From JAUXFS01 sp963772635 (GTDB taxonomy: Bacteria; Pseudomonadota; Alphaproteobacteria; Rhodospirillales; Defluviicoccaceae): a stretch of 64,000 bases of DNA. Of the stretch, positions 36,774-45,444 are shown in pieces. The first letter of the stretch is position 1. Every line of letters starts with the position of its first letter. The notes beneath the pieces are model-generated. The model was not told the origin of the DNA. It made no database searches and was given only the letters and a program-made list of their open reading frames with translations. The DNA is taken from assembly GCA_963772635.1 (NCBI GenBank), contig CAVYYK010000003.1:1-64000 (forward strand). The letters run 5' to 3'. A program made the position numbers and the translations under genes.

Positions 36774-37434
36774 TCACTTTCCAACCTGCATCGCCCGGGT
36801 GATCTCGTTGATGACCAGGTCTTCATCGCGTGGACGCGGGCCGGCATGATCGTCGGGTTCATGCCGGCGCGCCTGGCCTCGTCGGCGGCGACCGGGCCCA
36901 CTGCGGCGACGACGGTATTCGAAAGACCGTCGCGCAAGGCATCGCCGAGCCCGCGGGCCCGCGCCACGCTCCACAGCCGCTTGACCTGGGAGGCGCTGGT
37001 CAGGGCGAGGACATCGACGCCGCCGGCGGCGATCCGTTCGATCAGGTCGGCGACCCGCTCGCCGTCGACCTCGTCGGCATAGGCGTAGGGCGCGACCGGA
37101 TCGGCGGTGGCCCCCGCATCGCAAAGGAACTCCATCAGCGGCAAGTTGGGCTCCTCGCCGTAGAGCTGCACGCCGACGGTCCGACCGACGAGATCGTATC
37201 CGGACAACAGGGCGATGATGCCGTCGGTAGTCGGACTCGTCGGGCTGCAGGTCTGCTTCGAGGCCGACCTCGCGCAGCGCCCTGACCGGCTTCGGCCCGC
37301 GGGTGATCCGCCGCGCCCCGCCCAGCGCCGCGACGAAAGCATCCCCGATCCCGGCCCGCCCGGCGAAGCCGCGCACGCACGTCCAGCTCCCGCGTCTCAG
37401 GCACCACGATTGTCTTCCCCGCCAACTCCACCAT
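36774..37434 (-). pseudogene. Uroporphyrinogen-III synthase (HemD-like), decayed copy A
   Basis: The N-terminus MVELAGKTIVVPETRELD (37434) is followed directly, in another frame, by FAGRAGIGDAFVAALGGARR, ITRGPKPVRALREVGLEADL. A third frame then gives TTDGIIALLSGYDLVGRTVG and LALTSASQVKRLW, AVGPVAADEARRAGM, and the last residues DLVINEITRAMQVGK are back in the second frame. The motifs are HemD-like, but ~45 residues normally after the first strand (first half of domain 1) are missing, and at least three frame changes occur. The missing block argues for genuine decay. Heme and siroheme synthesis presumably rely on another gene. Confidence 0.6.
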
Positions 37435-37515
37435 CCATACACCCGAGCACATCCCTGCCTCAAGCAACCGAGGTCGTTCGCCGGCTATGTGTACGTCTCC
37501 GCGTCCGCTTGTCGA
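37381..37515 (-). repeat. HemD leader repeat, copy A
   Basis: Region resembling 39541-39677 on the minus strand. It covers ~85 bp of non-coding leader (shared ACAAGCGG, CGCG and ACACATAGCCG blocks) and the first HemD codons (shared GGAGTTGGCGGGGAAG). Conservation of the leader suggests both copies arose by duplication of a whole gene start including its upstream region. Confidence 0.6.
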
Positions 37516-37702
37516 CTCCTCGCCCCTAACCTCGGCTTTCATAAGAGCGAGGCTCGGAAGGTCGCAGGACCGAACGCTCCCTTGACAGTGCCTCGTTGAG
37601 GGCGAACATGCCAGGGTGTTCCGCCGAGGACCGGCATCGGAACGTGTCGTCGTTCTCGGCTGAGGAATCGAAACCATCGAGTTCAAGCCAAGGGAGAGAA
37701 CG

Positions 37703-37990
37703 ATGAGTGAGCGGGATGCCTACGTGAAAAAGCTCGAAGCGAAGCTCGAGGAGTGGGACGCCGAAATCGACAAGCTCCAGGCCAAGATGAAGGGGGCGCA
37801 GGCGGATGCTCAGCGCAAATACCAGGAGCAACTGAACGAGCTTCGCGCCATGCGAAAGGAAACGCTCGAGAAGATGGAGGAAGTGCGCGGAGCGAGCGAA
37901 GGTGCCTGGCAGGATATGAAGGCCGGACTGGAGCAGGCCTGGACCAAGCTTCAGGACGCCTTCAGCAAGGCGCTGGGTCGCTTCAATTAA
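37703..37990 (+). CDS. Small coiled-coil protein
   Basis: 95 residues, almost entirely one heptad-patterned helix (KKLEAKLEEWDAEIDKLQAK, LRAMRKETLEKMEEVRGASE) with an amphipathic tail LEQAWTKLQDAFSKALGRF. Resembles the small coiled-coil 'sll1863-type' stress proteins found beside membrane genes. AAGGGAGAG precedes the ATG. Convergent with the DUF2254 gene. Probably cytoplasmic, with a scaffold or stress role (inference). Confidence 0.75.
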   Translation: MSERDAYVKKLEAKLEEWDAEIDKLQAKMKGAQADAQRKYQEQLNELRAMRKETLEKMEEVRGASEGAWQDMKAGLEQAWTKLQDAFSKALGRFN

Positions 37991-38077
37991 GCGAATTTCG
38001 GGCCGAATCCGGCTTCGGGGAGGCCGCTGGCCTGAGCTCGCCGCTCGATTGACGGCGTGGCGAACAGCCCGAGCATT

Positions 38078-39364
38078 TCATGCTTCTGCCGCGGGCGACT
38101 CGCCGGCGTCGGCTGCGGTTTGTTCGATGCCGACCCGGCCGGCCGCGGCACGAACGAACGCGATGTCGTCCTTGTGCGCCATCGCCAGACTTGCTCGTTG
38201 CAGCGCTTCCTTCGACATTTTGCGCGCGGCACTTCCGAAGAGCGGTGGATCGACGGCCGCGAGGGTTACCAGACACTTCTGCAGCCGAAGCTGAACCTCC
38301 AACAGGCCGGCCCCGTCCCGCGCGATGCCTCGGAAGGCGTCCGCAAATATGTCTACGGGGTCGATCTCCGGGACCGTAAGCCGCGGATAGCGAACTTCGG
38401 GCTTGGCGTCCTGCCGGATTTCACCCCATTCGGTGAGGATGCGGGTGAGCGTTCCGACGACGTCGATCGCCGTCCCCGGATCGTTCACCCCCGGAGACAA
38501 TGCGCGAGATGCGATCTCCGAAAGGACCAGCAGGCCAAAGCGAGGATCCGTATCGAAGGTCCGCCCTCCGCCGATGACAAACGCCGATCGGATGTCGCGC
38601 CGCAGATCTTCGCCGGGTTCGGTCTCGACCATGGCGAGGGGGTGCGTCGGGTCGACGTAGGTTCCCGGAGGGGCGGCCACGTGGATGGCAACGCCGAGGC
38701 TCTCGGTGAGCCTTCCGAGCAAAGCCTCGTCCATGTGCCGGACGTAACCGATTGTGGTGGAATGGACAGCCTGCGCGCCTTTCGGGACCGCCGCGGTGCG
38801 CCGACATCCGCAACGAGGCTGCGCGGCTTGAAACGCTCGCCGGGTCGCTTTCTCCACCCGGTCGACAGCTTCCTCGACGCCGCCGATGTGCGATAGCTTT
38901 TGTATCCAGCCGATCAGGGTAACGACCACCACCACGATCAGGCACAAGGTTATGATCAACAGAACGAAACGTCCCGACAGGTCGTAGAGGCCGGCCGAAA
39001 GGGCGACAATCCCAAGCAGGCTGAACAGGAACGTGCCGATGAAGGTGGAGATGGCGTTCTGCGCCGTGCGGTCTTCGACGAGCAGCCGCCGGACCCGTGG
39101 CGTGGCGGCCTGAGAGACGGCTTGCATCGCCGCCACCATCGTCGTCAGCGAGAATACGGCGACCGCGAGCATGCCGGACGCGAGGATCTCGAGGATCCGG
39201 CCAACCCCTTCCGCGCCCACTCTCGTGGCGAGATCGTCCGGAATCATGGGGCCAAGGACCGTCGAGACCGCCAACGTGGCGACCGATGCGAGCACGTAGA
39301 CCGCAGGCCGGAACCAGATGGCCCGAACGGTTTGCGAGACGGCAAACTTCATCCGCCCAATCAT
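38078..39364 (-). CDS. DUF2254 membrane protein
   Basis: 428 residues. Four membrane helices in the first ~180 residues (AVYVLASVATLAVSTVLGPM, ILASGMLAVAVFSLTTMVAA, FIGTFLFSLLGIVALSAGLY, VLLIITLCLIVVVVVTLIGW), then a large soluble domain with the family motifs RTFDTDPRFGLLVLSEIASR and ALSPGVNDPGTAIDVVG. ATG 39364 is chosen; the longer upstream frame crosses the HemD copy B relic. Inner-membrane protein of unknown function, possibly a channel-like scaffold. Confidence 0.88.
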   Translation of the reverse strand: MIGRMKFAVSQTVRAIWFRPAVYVLASVATLAVSTVLGPMIPDDLATRVGAEGVGRILEILASGMLAVAVFSLTTMVAAMQAVSQAATPRVRRLLVEDRTAQNAISTFIGTFLFSLLGIVALSAGLYDLSGRFVLLIITLCLIVVVVVTLIGWIQKLSHIGGVEEAVDRVEKATRRAFQAAQPRCGCRRTAAVPKGAQAVHSTTIGYVRHMDEALLGRLTESLGVAIHVAAPPGTYVDPTHPLAMVETEPGEDLRRDIRSAFVIGGGRTFDTDPRFGLLVLSEIASRALSPGVNDPGTAIDVVGTLTRILTEWGEIRQDAKPEVRYPRLTVPEIDPVDIFADAFRGIARDGAGLLEVQLRLQKCLVTLAAVDPPLFGSAARKMSKEALQRASLAMAHKDDIAFVRAAAGRVGIEQTAADAGESPAAEA

Positions 39365-39479
39365 GCCGACCTCGTTTGTCCAGTCGAGAGCAATCGACTC
39401 CTCTCTAACACCGGGGAAGACAAAGGTGAAGGTACCGACGCCGCGCCAACGAGTGCGTGGACCCACTCGCCTCGCACGG

Positions 39480-39589
39480 AACAAGTAACTTTAACGTGCA
39501 ACGCCGCCGCCCCGCGTTTCTCGAAGAACAGCGTGAGCATGTCCAGCCTCTCGGATCTCCGGGACGGCAATGGCCTTCCCCGCCAACTC
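39480..39589 (-). pseudogene. HemD-like N-terminal relic, copy B
   Basis: Minus-strand ELAGKAIAVPEIRE followed, after one extra base, by LDMLTLFFEKRGAAALHVKV. This corresponds to HemD residues ~3-40, the part that copy A lacks after residue 20. No start codon is left in register (the ATG of copy A is changed here) and nothing HemD-like follows. It lies just upstream of the DUF2254 gene. Confidence 0.5.
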
Positions 39590-39677
39590 CGAAATAGGCG
39601 CTCTTCCAGCAAATCTCCATCGCACATGAACGAAGATGTTGGTCGGCTATGTGTGCATCCTCGCGCCCGCTTGTCGA
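39541..39677 (-). repeat. HemD leader repeat, copy B
   Basis: Counterpart of 37381-37515, about 2.16 kb away in the same orientation. Blocks shared with copy A are interspersed with substitutions, so this is an older duplication than the 114-bp repeat at 20-21.7 kb. Confidence 0.6.
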
Positions 39678-39696
39678 GGTTCCGTCCACGTCGGGA

Positions 39697-40257
39697 TCAG
39701 AGCGGTCGGATGACGCGGCAGGGGGTGCCGGCGGCGAGGACCCGGGGCGGCACGTCGGCGAGGACGATGCTGCCGGCGCCGATGGTGGTGTCGTCGCCGA
39801 TGGTCACACCGGCGCCGATGACGGCACCGGCGCCGATCCAGACATTGCGGCCGATGGTGACCGGATAGGCCATCTCCGGCCCCTTGCGCCGTTCGTCCGG
39901 GTCGACCGGATGGGTCGCGGCCGAGATCACCACCTGCGGCGCGATCTGGGTTCCGGCACCGATTTCGACGGTATTGCAGTCGAGGACGACGCAGCCGAAA
40001 TTGATGTAGACGCCCGCGCCGATACGGATGTGAACACCATAGTCGCAGTGGAACGGCGGTTCGATGACGACGCCGTCGCCGAGCCCGCCGAACAGCTCGA
40101 CGAGCCACGTCTTCCGCTCGGCCACGTCGTCGGGGCCGCTGTGGTTGTAGGCGTGGGTCAGCCGCCGCGCCCGCAGCCGCATCGCCATCAGCTCGGGATC
40201 GGAAACGTCGTACAACTGGCCGGCCAGCATCCGCGCCCGTTCGCTGTCGCCCGTCAT
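39697..40257 (-). CDS. Maltose/galactoside O-acetyltransferase-like (hexapeptide) enzyme
   Basis: 186 residues. N-terminal Maa domain (ERARMLAGQLYDVSDPELMA, RLTHAYNH) followed by left-handed beta-helix hexapeptide repeats (IRIGAGVYINFGCVVLDCNT, IGAGTQIAPQVVI, IGRNVWIGAGAVIGAGVTIG). The active-site His is in SAATHPVDP. The C-terminus is PPRVLAAGTPCRVIRPL. Transfers acetyl from acetyl-CoA to a sugar. ATG 40257 has GGGAGGG upstream. Same strand as the membrane and exported-protein genes. Confidence 0.9.
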   Translation of the reverse strand: MTGDSERARMLAGQLYDVSDPELMAMRLRARRLTHAYNHSGPDDVAERKTWLVELFGGLGDGVVIEPPFHCDYGVHIRIGAGVYINFGCVVLDCNTVEIGAGTQIAPQVVISAATHPVDPDERRKGPEMAYPVTIGRNVWIGAGAVIGAGVTIGDDTTIGAGSIVLADVPPRVLAAGTPCRVIRPL

Positions 40258-40271
40258 CCCCTGCCCTCCCG

Positions 40272-40905
40272 TCATCCGGACAAGATCTCCTTGCCGAAAA
40301 CGAGGATGGCGAGGGGGACGGGGGCAACGGCGAGGACTATGGTGGCGAGGAAACCGGGAACCGAGTACAACCGACTGGCACCCGCCATCAGCGCGATACC
40401 GCCGCCGCCGCCGATGACGATGTTGCCGGGAAGGTTGAGAACGATGGCCAGCGCGATGTAGCGGTGGCGGAGGAGGAAGGGGATGAAGCGACCCGGCGCA
40501 TTGGCGACCAGAAACGCCAGCCGGTCTTCCATGGTCATCGGCGCGATCGTCGCCGAGCAACCGGCTAGCCTTGCGAAAACGGAGGTCGTCGAGCAGGCCG
40601 ATCAGTCCCTCCAGCGAAATCAACCGGCCGACGACGAAACTGGTCGAGAGGCCGGCGAGGGTGCTCAGGTAGACCAGAAACACGATCGGCGGCCCGAGCA
40701 TCCCGATCAGGGTAAGGCCGATCTCGACCCCCGGCACGAAAGGGATGGCGATCAGCAAGGCATAGGCCACCGCCGAAATCGTCACCATCCGGTGGACGAG
40801 ATCTTCGTTGCTGGGCCGGACCTCGAACCGTAGCGCTTCGGCGACCCCGTCGGCGGCGAAATTGGCGGCGACGATCAGCAGAATCAGACCGCCGAGCTTG
40901 AGCAA
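40272..40905 (-). CDS. Multi-pass membrane protein, one +1 frame break
   Basis: N-terminal part from ATG 40905 has helices LGGLILLIVAANFAADGVAE, YALLIAIPFVPGVEIGLTLI and FLVYLSTLAGLSTSFVVGRL, a layout like the SNARE-associated/VTT (DedA-like) family. After an extra base near 40545 it continues FLLRHRYIALAIVLNLPGNI and IVLAVAPVPLAILVFGKEIL. Joined, it is ~210 residues with the re-entrant NLPGN(I/T) motif of VTT proteins. Function may be phospholipid or proton transport (family inference). Its stop is 14 bp before the acetyltransferase ATG. Confidence 0.65.
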
Positions 40906-40950
40906 ACTTCGCCAGCGGCCCCGGACGACCCCGGTCGCTCAACTGCCGTG

Positions 40951-41442
40951 TCACCGGCTGCTGGCGATCGGGGTGGCGCCTTCTACGAGGGTGCCTTCGA
41001 ACGAAAATTCCTTCTCGATCGTCCAGTACCAGCGAACCGTGGTCCAAGTGAACACCCCCTTGATCGTTCCGTCGTCGACGGTTCCCCGCCAGACGATCTT
41101 CGCATCCTTGTCGGGACACCGGGTTTCGCTGATGAATTCGATCCTATCGCCGACCTGACGAATGAAGTACGGCCGGGCGGGATATCCGCACCTTCTCTCG
41201 CACTCGGTCGAAACAAACGTCCCGTTGGCGAAAACCAGCGTGTCTTTCACGTCGGCGGGTTTGCCGAGGGGGCCGAGCTCGGCGGAAAACGTCATCCCAT
41301 CCAGCATGCCGGAGCCGCCGACGTCCGCCGTGTCGACGTTCTCGGCCTGGACCGGCATCGCCTCTAGCGAAAACACAAACCAGCCGCCAGCCAGCAGCAC
41401 CAGCAGCCCACCGATCGCAAGAATGGTTTTCGATTGTCGCAT
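40951..41442 (-). CDS. Exported or membrane-anchored hypothetical protein
   Basis: 163 residues. N-terminal hydrophobic segment (TILAIGGLLVLLAGGWFVFS) acting as signal or anchor, then a beta-rich domain (GMLDGMTFSAELGPLGKPAD, FVSTECERRCGYPARPYFIR, VWRGTVDDGTIKGVFTWTTV). Three Cys residues could bind metal or form a disulfide. 45 bp upstream of the VTT-like gene on the same strand, so likely the first gene of that operon. Family not recognised. Confidence 0.6.
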   Translation of the reverse strand: MRQSKTILAIGGLLVLLAGGWFVFSLEAMPVQAENVDTADVGGSGMLDGMTFSAELGPLGKPADVKDTLVFANGTFVSTECERRCGYPARPYFIRQVGDRIEFISETRCPDKDAKIVWRGTVDDGTIKGVFTWTTVRWYWTIEKEFSFEGTLVEGATPIASSR

Positions 41443-41680
41443 CGTGTTGCACCGGGTTCAGGGCGGTATCGCCGATTACGACGCGCGCGACGCGCCTCCA
41501 AGCAACGCGGCTACTCTCTTGCGACTATATCTCATTTGCATCCTCATTTCACCTATTTCAAAAACCAACGTCATCGACTGGTTGGTCATATGCCTCGTGA
41601 AATGCTTTAGAGTTCGGGATCAGGGGACAGGGGACACCGCCCATTCCGCCTGAGATCCCTTGGTCAGCGGTGGCACGGAA

Positions 41681-41737
41681 AACAAGAAAAGAGGAACCCG
41701 CGGCGGGTGGCCGAGGGGAACTTCGCGTCCCCCGGCC
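41681..41737 (-). terminator. Double-hairpin rho-independent terminator
   Basis: On the minus strand, just past the stop of the solute-binding protein gene: hairpin 1 (41709-41737) pairs GGCCGGGGGA with TCCCCTCGGCC, hairpin 2 (41696-41708) is ACCCG-CCG-CGGGT, followed by the T-rich run TCCTCTTTTCTTGTTTT (41681-41695). Separates this gene from the exported-protein operon. The rest of 41443-41680 shows no gene. Confidence 0.75.
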
Positions 41738-41763
41738 TCGCCGGCGCCGGAAAGGCGGACCGC

Positions 41764-42633
41764 CTATTCCGGGGTCGCGCTGAGTTGGTACATGGCCTGG
41801 AGCGCCGAGGGCATCCGTCCTTTGATGTCGCCGAACCATTTTTCGTAGATCTGAACCACCTCACCGGTTCGATAGAGATGTGACAGCACCCGATCGGCGA
41901 CCAGGCGGAAGTCGGCGTCGTTGCGCCGGACCGCGAGGGCGAATGGCTCGTAGGAGAACAATTCGTTGGAGATGACGAAGTTGTCCCGATTGGCGGAGGT
42001 CAGGAGGAGACCGATGAGAACCACCTGATCGGACGAAAAGGCGTTCACCTGTCCGTTCTGCAATGCGGCAAAGCCTTCGGCGGCGGAAGCGACCGGGACC
42101 ACCTGCGCCTCGATCAGCGCCTGCTTCAACGCTCCCTCGAGGGCGTCGATGGTGGTGGTGTCCTTGACCACCGCGACCTTCTTCCCCTGCAGATCGGCGA
42201 CGCCGGCGACGGGCGCGCTCTTCAGGCTCAACAGCGAGGCGCCGGTGACGAAGGTGAGCTCGGTGAAATCGACGATCTCGCCGCGCGACAGCGTCTTGGT
42301 CGTCGCCCCGCAGAGGATATCGATCGAGTTGTCGGCGAGCATCGGCAAACGGGTCGCGGAATCGACCGCAACGTATTCCACGGAAATGTTCGGGTTGCCG
42401 AGCTTCGTCTTCACCTCGGTGACGATCCTCGAGCAGAGGTCGATCGAGTAGCCGACCGGGTTGCCGTTCTGGTCGACGAACGACATCGGCGGTTCGGAAA
42501 CCCGATAGCCGATCCTGATCTTTCCGCTCTGTTTGATCTGGTCGAGGGTACCGGCGTCCGCCACCGCCGCGACCGCAACGAAGGACGACGCGAACAGCAC
42601 GACCGCCATCACCCGTACGAACAAGGATTTCAT
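41764..42633 (-). CDS. Polar amino acid-type solute-binding protein (SBP_bac_3), orphan
   Basis: 289 residues. Signal peptide (FVRVMAVVLFASSFVAVAAVADA), then the type II periplasmic-binding fold: GKIRIGYRVSEPPMSFVDQN, PVGYSIDLCSRIV, DILCGATTKTLSRGEIVDFT, DLQGKKVAVVKDTTT and a C-terminal YEKWFGDIKGRMP. GltI-like; likely binds an acidic or polar amino acid. No permease or ATPase lies next to it, so it must serve a transporter elsewhere or act as a sensor. Followed by a strong terminator. Confidence 0.88.
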   Translation of the reverse strand: MKSLFVRVMAVVLFASSFVAVAAVADAGTLDQIKQSGKIRIGYRVSEPPMSFVDQNGNPVGYSIDLCSRIVTEVKTKLGNPNISVEYVAVDSATRLPMLADNSIDILCGATTKTLSRGEIVDFTELTFVTGASLLSLKSAPVAGVADLQGKKVAVVKDTTTIDALEGALKQALIEAQVVPVASAAEGFAALQNGQVNAFSSDQVVLIGLLLTSANRDNFVISNELFSYEPFALAVRRNDADFRLVADRVLSHLYRTGEVVQIYEKWFGDIKGRMPSALQAMYQLSATPE

Positions 42634-42897
42634 GGGACCTCCACGTTATATTGCATTCGACGCCGGCGCCACTGACTGCGGCACGGGCGCCGCACCTTAG
42701 CCGATTCGAAGGCAAAGGGAACAGCAATCAGCAGACTGGCCGTCGCGCCCTTGCGGTTTGAATCGTTGCATTGCCAACGCAGCCGAAACTTTGCTAATCC
42801 TCGACAAAACATACTGGGAGCGACGGCGAGCGAAACTTTCGGCCGCGGTTCGGATCGCTGAATATCTCAAAAATTTCAAGGATAAGGAGTGAACCGA

Positions 42898-43977
42898 ATG
42901 GCGTTCTCGGTCGCGACCGACGTGTCCAGCCACGCCCGACAATCCGAACCGATCGACCTTCGGCGGACCGGCATCGATCCCGACTTCTGGTATCCGGTGG
43001 CCCGGTCGAGGAACTTGAAGCGGGGGAAGACGCTGGCCGTGCACTTCGCCGGCGATCCGATCGTGCTGGTCCGTCCGAAAGACGGTTCCTGCTTCGCGCT
43101 CGAGGATCGCTGCGCGCACCGGCAAGTGCCGCTTCACGCCGGTGTCGTCTGTCCCAAGGGCCTCCGCTGCGGCTATCACGGCTGGACCTATGACGCGACC
43201 GGGCGCTGCGTCGACATCCCTTATCTGAGGTCCGGCAAGCAATGTCCCAACGGGGTGCGCGGCTATCCCTGCCGCGAGGCCTATGGGCTGGTTTTCATCT
43301 TTCCCGGCGACCCGGCCAAGGCCGCGACCACGGCCTTTCCGGCCATCCCCACCCACGGCGATCCCAAGTACAAGATCCGCTATCTCGACCGCCGGGTCGC
43401 CTGCCACTATTCGTTCATGCACGAGAACCTGATGGACATGAACCATCAGTTCCTGCACCGGCGGCTGATGGGCGGCATCAAGACGATCTCGCTCGCCAAG
43501 CGCGGCGGCGAGAACTGGGTCGAGGCCGACTACAGCTTCGGGCGCACCAGCGGCAAGCAGAGCTTCGGGGAGTGGTTCATCATCGGCAAGCGGGACGACG
43601 ACAAAGGTCGCGAGCGCCGCGACCTGATGACCATTCGCACCGAATATCCCTATCAGACGTTGAAGTTCTGGACGGCGGGCAGCGAAACACCGGCGCTCGA
43701 CCTGTGGAATGTCTACATCCCGGTGGACAAGGATCAGCGCGTCAACCACACGTTCGGGATGATCATGATCGAAAGGCCGCCGATCCCAGGCCTGATCCAC
43801 CTCCTGTGGCCGTTCATCGTCTGGTTCACCGAGGGGATCTTCAGGGAGGACCGCGCGATCGTCGAGCTGGAGCAGAAGGCCCACGACCAACAGGGCGCCG
43901 ACTGGAACCAGGAAATCTTCCCGGTCATCCTCGACCTCCGCGAACTCCTGGTCCGAGGCGGCGTGCGCATGAGTTAG
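42898..43977 (+). CDS. Rieske non-heme iron oxygenase, alpha-type
   Basis: 359 residues. Rieske [2Fe-2S] motif CAHRQVPL...CGYHGW around residues 73-96 (Cys-x-His ... Cys-x2-His) and a mononuclear iron site in ENLMDMNHQFLHRR (Asp-x2-His-x4-His) near 180. This is the layout of aromatic ring-hydroxylating or O-demethylating oxygenases (phthalate or vanillate-demethylase-like). ATG 42898 is chosen because AAGGAG lies 8 bases upstream; GTG 42889 is too close. No reductase or ferredoxin gene is adjacent, so the electron donor is encoded elsewhere. Divergent from the solute-binding protein. Confidence 0.9.
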   Translation: MAFSVATDVSSHARQSEPIDLRRTGIDPDFWYPVARSRNLKRGKTLAVHFAGDPIVLVRPKDGSCFALEDRCAHRQVPLHAGVVCPKGLRCGYHGWTYDATGRCVDIPYLRSGKQCPNGVRGYPCREAYGLVFIFPGDPAKAATTAFPAIPTHGDPKYKIRYLDRRVACHYSFMHENLMDMNHQFLHRRLMGGIKTISLAKRGGENWVEADYSFGRTSGKQSFGEWFIIGKRDDDKGRERRDLMTIRTEYPYQTLKFWTAGSETPALDLWNVYIPVDKDQRVNHTFGMIMIERPPIPGLIHLLWPFIVWFTEGIFREDRAIVELEQKAHDQQGADWNQEIFPVILDLRELLVRGGVRMS

Positions 43978-44281
43978 CGCGTCATGCGCACGCTGCAAAC
44001 AGCGCCGTCCCGGGTTCCAGATCGATGGGCTCCAGGGACATGGTCAAATCTGCTCCACGCTGCTCGGGTTGCCGCTCGTGTTTACAGAACCCCGATCGCT
44101 ATCTGATCGGTAGCGGGATGGAGGGGTCGCGTGTCGGCGGCTCGATGAACGCGCCCGCAATGCCGTGCGACGATATCGCAAAACGACAAGCAACGCGACC
44201 AGCACGCCGCGACCGCCCCTCGTCCCCGGATCAGGCGCCGCCGAGTGAGGCCCTTCACCAATGGCTCTTAACGAAACGGTG
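43978..44281. other. Convergent intergenic region
   Basis: 304 bp between the Rieske oxygenase and the PEP-CTERM gene stops. Reading frames here have mixed codon bias and are not called. No clear bidirectional terminator was found. Confidence 0.35.
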
Positions 44282-44974
44282 TCAAAGCACGTTCGTTTTC
44301 TTCATCCGACAACCCGCGAAGCCCAGTCCGGCCAAGCCTATGGCGAAGAGGGCAAGAGTGGACGGCTCAGGGATGGCCGTGGCCGTGACCACGCGGATCC
44401 AGTCGCCAGGCTCAGTCACAATCATACCAACGCGAAGGGTTGTCGGGTTGAGAAGAGCGTAGCCATCCGAGCCCAACCCTGTTCCGTTATTGCTCTCCAG
44501 TCCACGGGCGGTGAAAGGCGCCGCCGGGCCGCTTCCAGCAAATGTAACCGTGTAGTTCGTCGCGGGATTACCGAGTTCGAACGTCGACGCAGCTTCGAGA
44601 GTACCCCCGCTATCCGACATGATGCCGAGAATGACGCCGCTAAACGTCCAATCCACGCTAAAATGACTGAGCGAACCGGTGCCTTCAGAGTTCAGGAAAA
44701 TCATGTGGCTGTCGACAACAGTGCCCGCCGGGATGGAACCTCCACCATCGATCGCGTGGGCGACTGACGTCGTGACACCCTGCGCTTCGTCGAAGCCCTG
44801 CATCCCGGTGTTGATGACAATGTCATCGAGTATGTCGGATGGAGCTGCGATGATTTCAGGTGCAGTCCCCGCTGAACTAGCCGGTCCGGCAACGGCGATC
44901 AAAGTAGCCTGGGCAGATGTGGAGAGCGCAGCGACCAAGAACGCGGCGGCTGCGGCGAGAGTATAATTTTTCAT
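44282..44974 (-). CDS. PEP-CTERM exported protein
   Basis: 230 residues. Signal peptide YTLAAAAAFLVAALSTSAQA, a beta-rich secreted body with many Gly/Thr/Ser, and the sorting tail IPEPSTLALFAIGLAGLGFA followed by CRMKK. PEP-CTERM tails are processed by exosortase in EPS-producing bacteria. The VFIBF/choice-of-anchor type body may contribute to the extracellular matrix. ATG 44974 has AGGGGTGACC upstream. The promoter region (45036-45306) carries sigma-54 and repeated upstream sites. No exosortase gene is in this window. Confidence 0.88.
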   Translation of the reverse strand: MKNYTLAAAAAFLVAALSTSAQATLIAVAGPASSAGTAPEIIAAPSDILDDIVINTGMQGFDEAQGVTTSVAHAIDGGGSIPAGTVVDSHMIFLNSEGTGSLSHFSVDWTFSGVILGIMSDSGGTLEAASTFELGNPATNYTVTFAGSGPAAPFTARGLESNNGTGLGSDGYALLNPTTLRVGMIVTEPGDWIRVVTATAIPEPSTLALFAIGLAGLGFAGCRMKKTNVL

Positions 44975-45035
44975 GGTCACCCCTGCGACAACACCTAAAT
45001 GGGCATTTCCACAATAACACCCAAACGGAAGTTTT

Positions 45036-45053
45036 TGCAAGAATCAGGCCAAG
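45036..45053 (-). promoter_or_regulatory. Sigma-54 (-24/-12) promoter of the PEP-CTERM gene
   Basis: Minus strand CTTGGCCTGATTCTTGCA: the invariant GG (45050-45049) and GC (45038-45037) are separated by exactly 10 bases, with TGGC and TTGCA flanks as in the RpoN consensus TGGCACG-N4-TTGCW. It lies about 60 bp before the ATG, leaving a leader of ~50 bases. Requires an enhancer-binding activator; three candidate sites lie upstream. Confidence 0.75.
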
Positions 45054-45114
45054 ACTTTTTTGTGGCCATTTCAAGGGGTTTGAGCGAAGGCGAGGGCGCG
45101 AACCCAGCAACAAC

Positions 45115-45131
45115 TGTAAAGAATTCTGACA
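45115..45131 (-). promoter_or_regulatory. Upstream activator site 1
   Basis: TGTAAAGAATTCTGACA on the plus strand, one of three near-identical 17-mers. The arms are an imperfect inverted repeat (TGTMAA...TTKACA form). About 65 bp upstream of the -24 element. Confidence 0.65.
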
Positions 45132-45212
45132 GGCGGAATCGGGGCGACGTAAAATAATTAAATAAATCAATAGGTTAATCAACTGATACGCGATCGCGCC
45201 CAAACGCACGAA

Positions 45213-45229
45213 TGTAAAGAAATTTGACA
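45213..45229 (-). promoter_or_regulatory. Upstream activator site 2
   Basis: TGTAAAGAAATTTGACA, second copy, 98 bp from site 1. Same orientation and near-identical sequence. Confidence 0.65.
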
Positions 45230-45289
45230 ACTCAAAAGCGAGAAAAATCAAAGCCTTAGGCCAGAACGGGGTGAGTCAGGCGATAATGC

Positions 45290-45306
45290 TGTAAAAAAAT
45301 TTGACA
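45290..45306 (-). promoter_or_regulatory. Upstream activator site 3
   Basis: TGTAAAAAAATTTGACA, third copy, 77 bp beyond site 2. The three sites occupy the ~270-bp AT-rich zone upstream of the sigma-54 promoter, a standard enhancer arrangement. Confidence 0.65.
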
Positions 45307-45444
45307 CCACAACAACTTTCAGCGGCAGCTTCGAGATATGTCGGGAAGTGGCTGATCCTTCCCCGTCGCAACCCCCGGCCGATTGGTAGGGGCAGGCGTT
45401 CAACGGCGCCACGAACGGCGCCTCGCCGTGGTCGAAAACCCGTT

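Noticed and set aside
41621..41650. GGGGACAGGGGACAC run resembling sequences near REP/RAYT or IS elements
   Set aside because: No second copy, no transposase and no palindromic REP structure found in the window.
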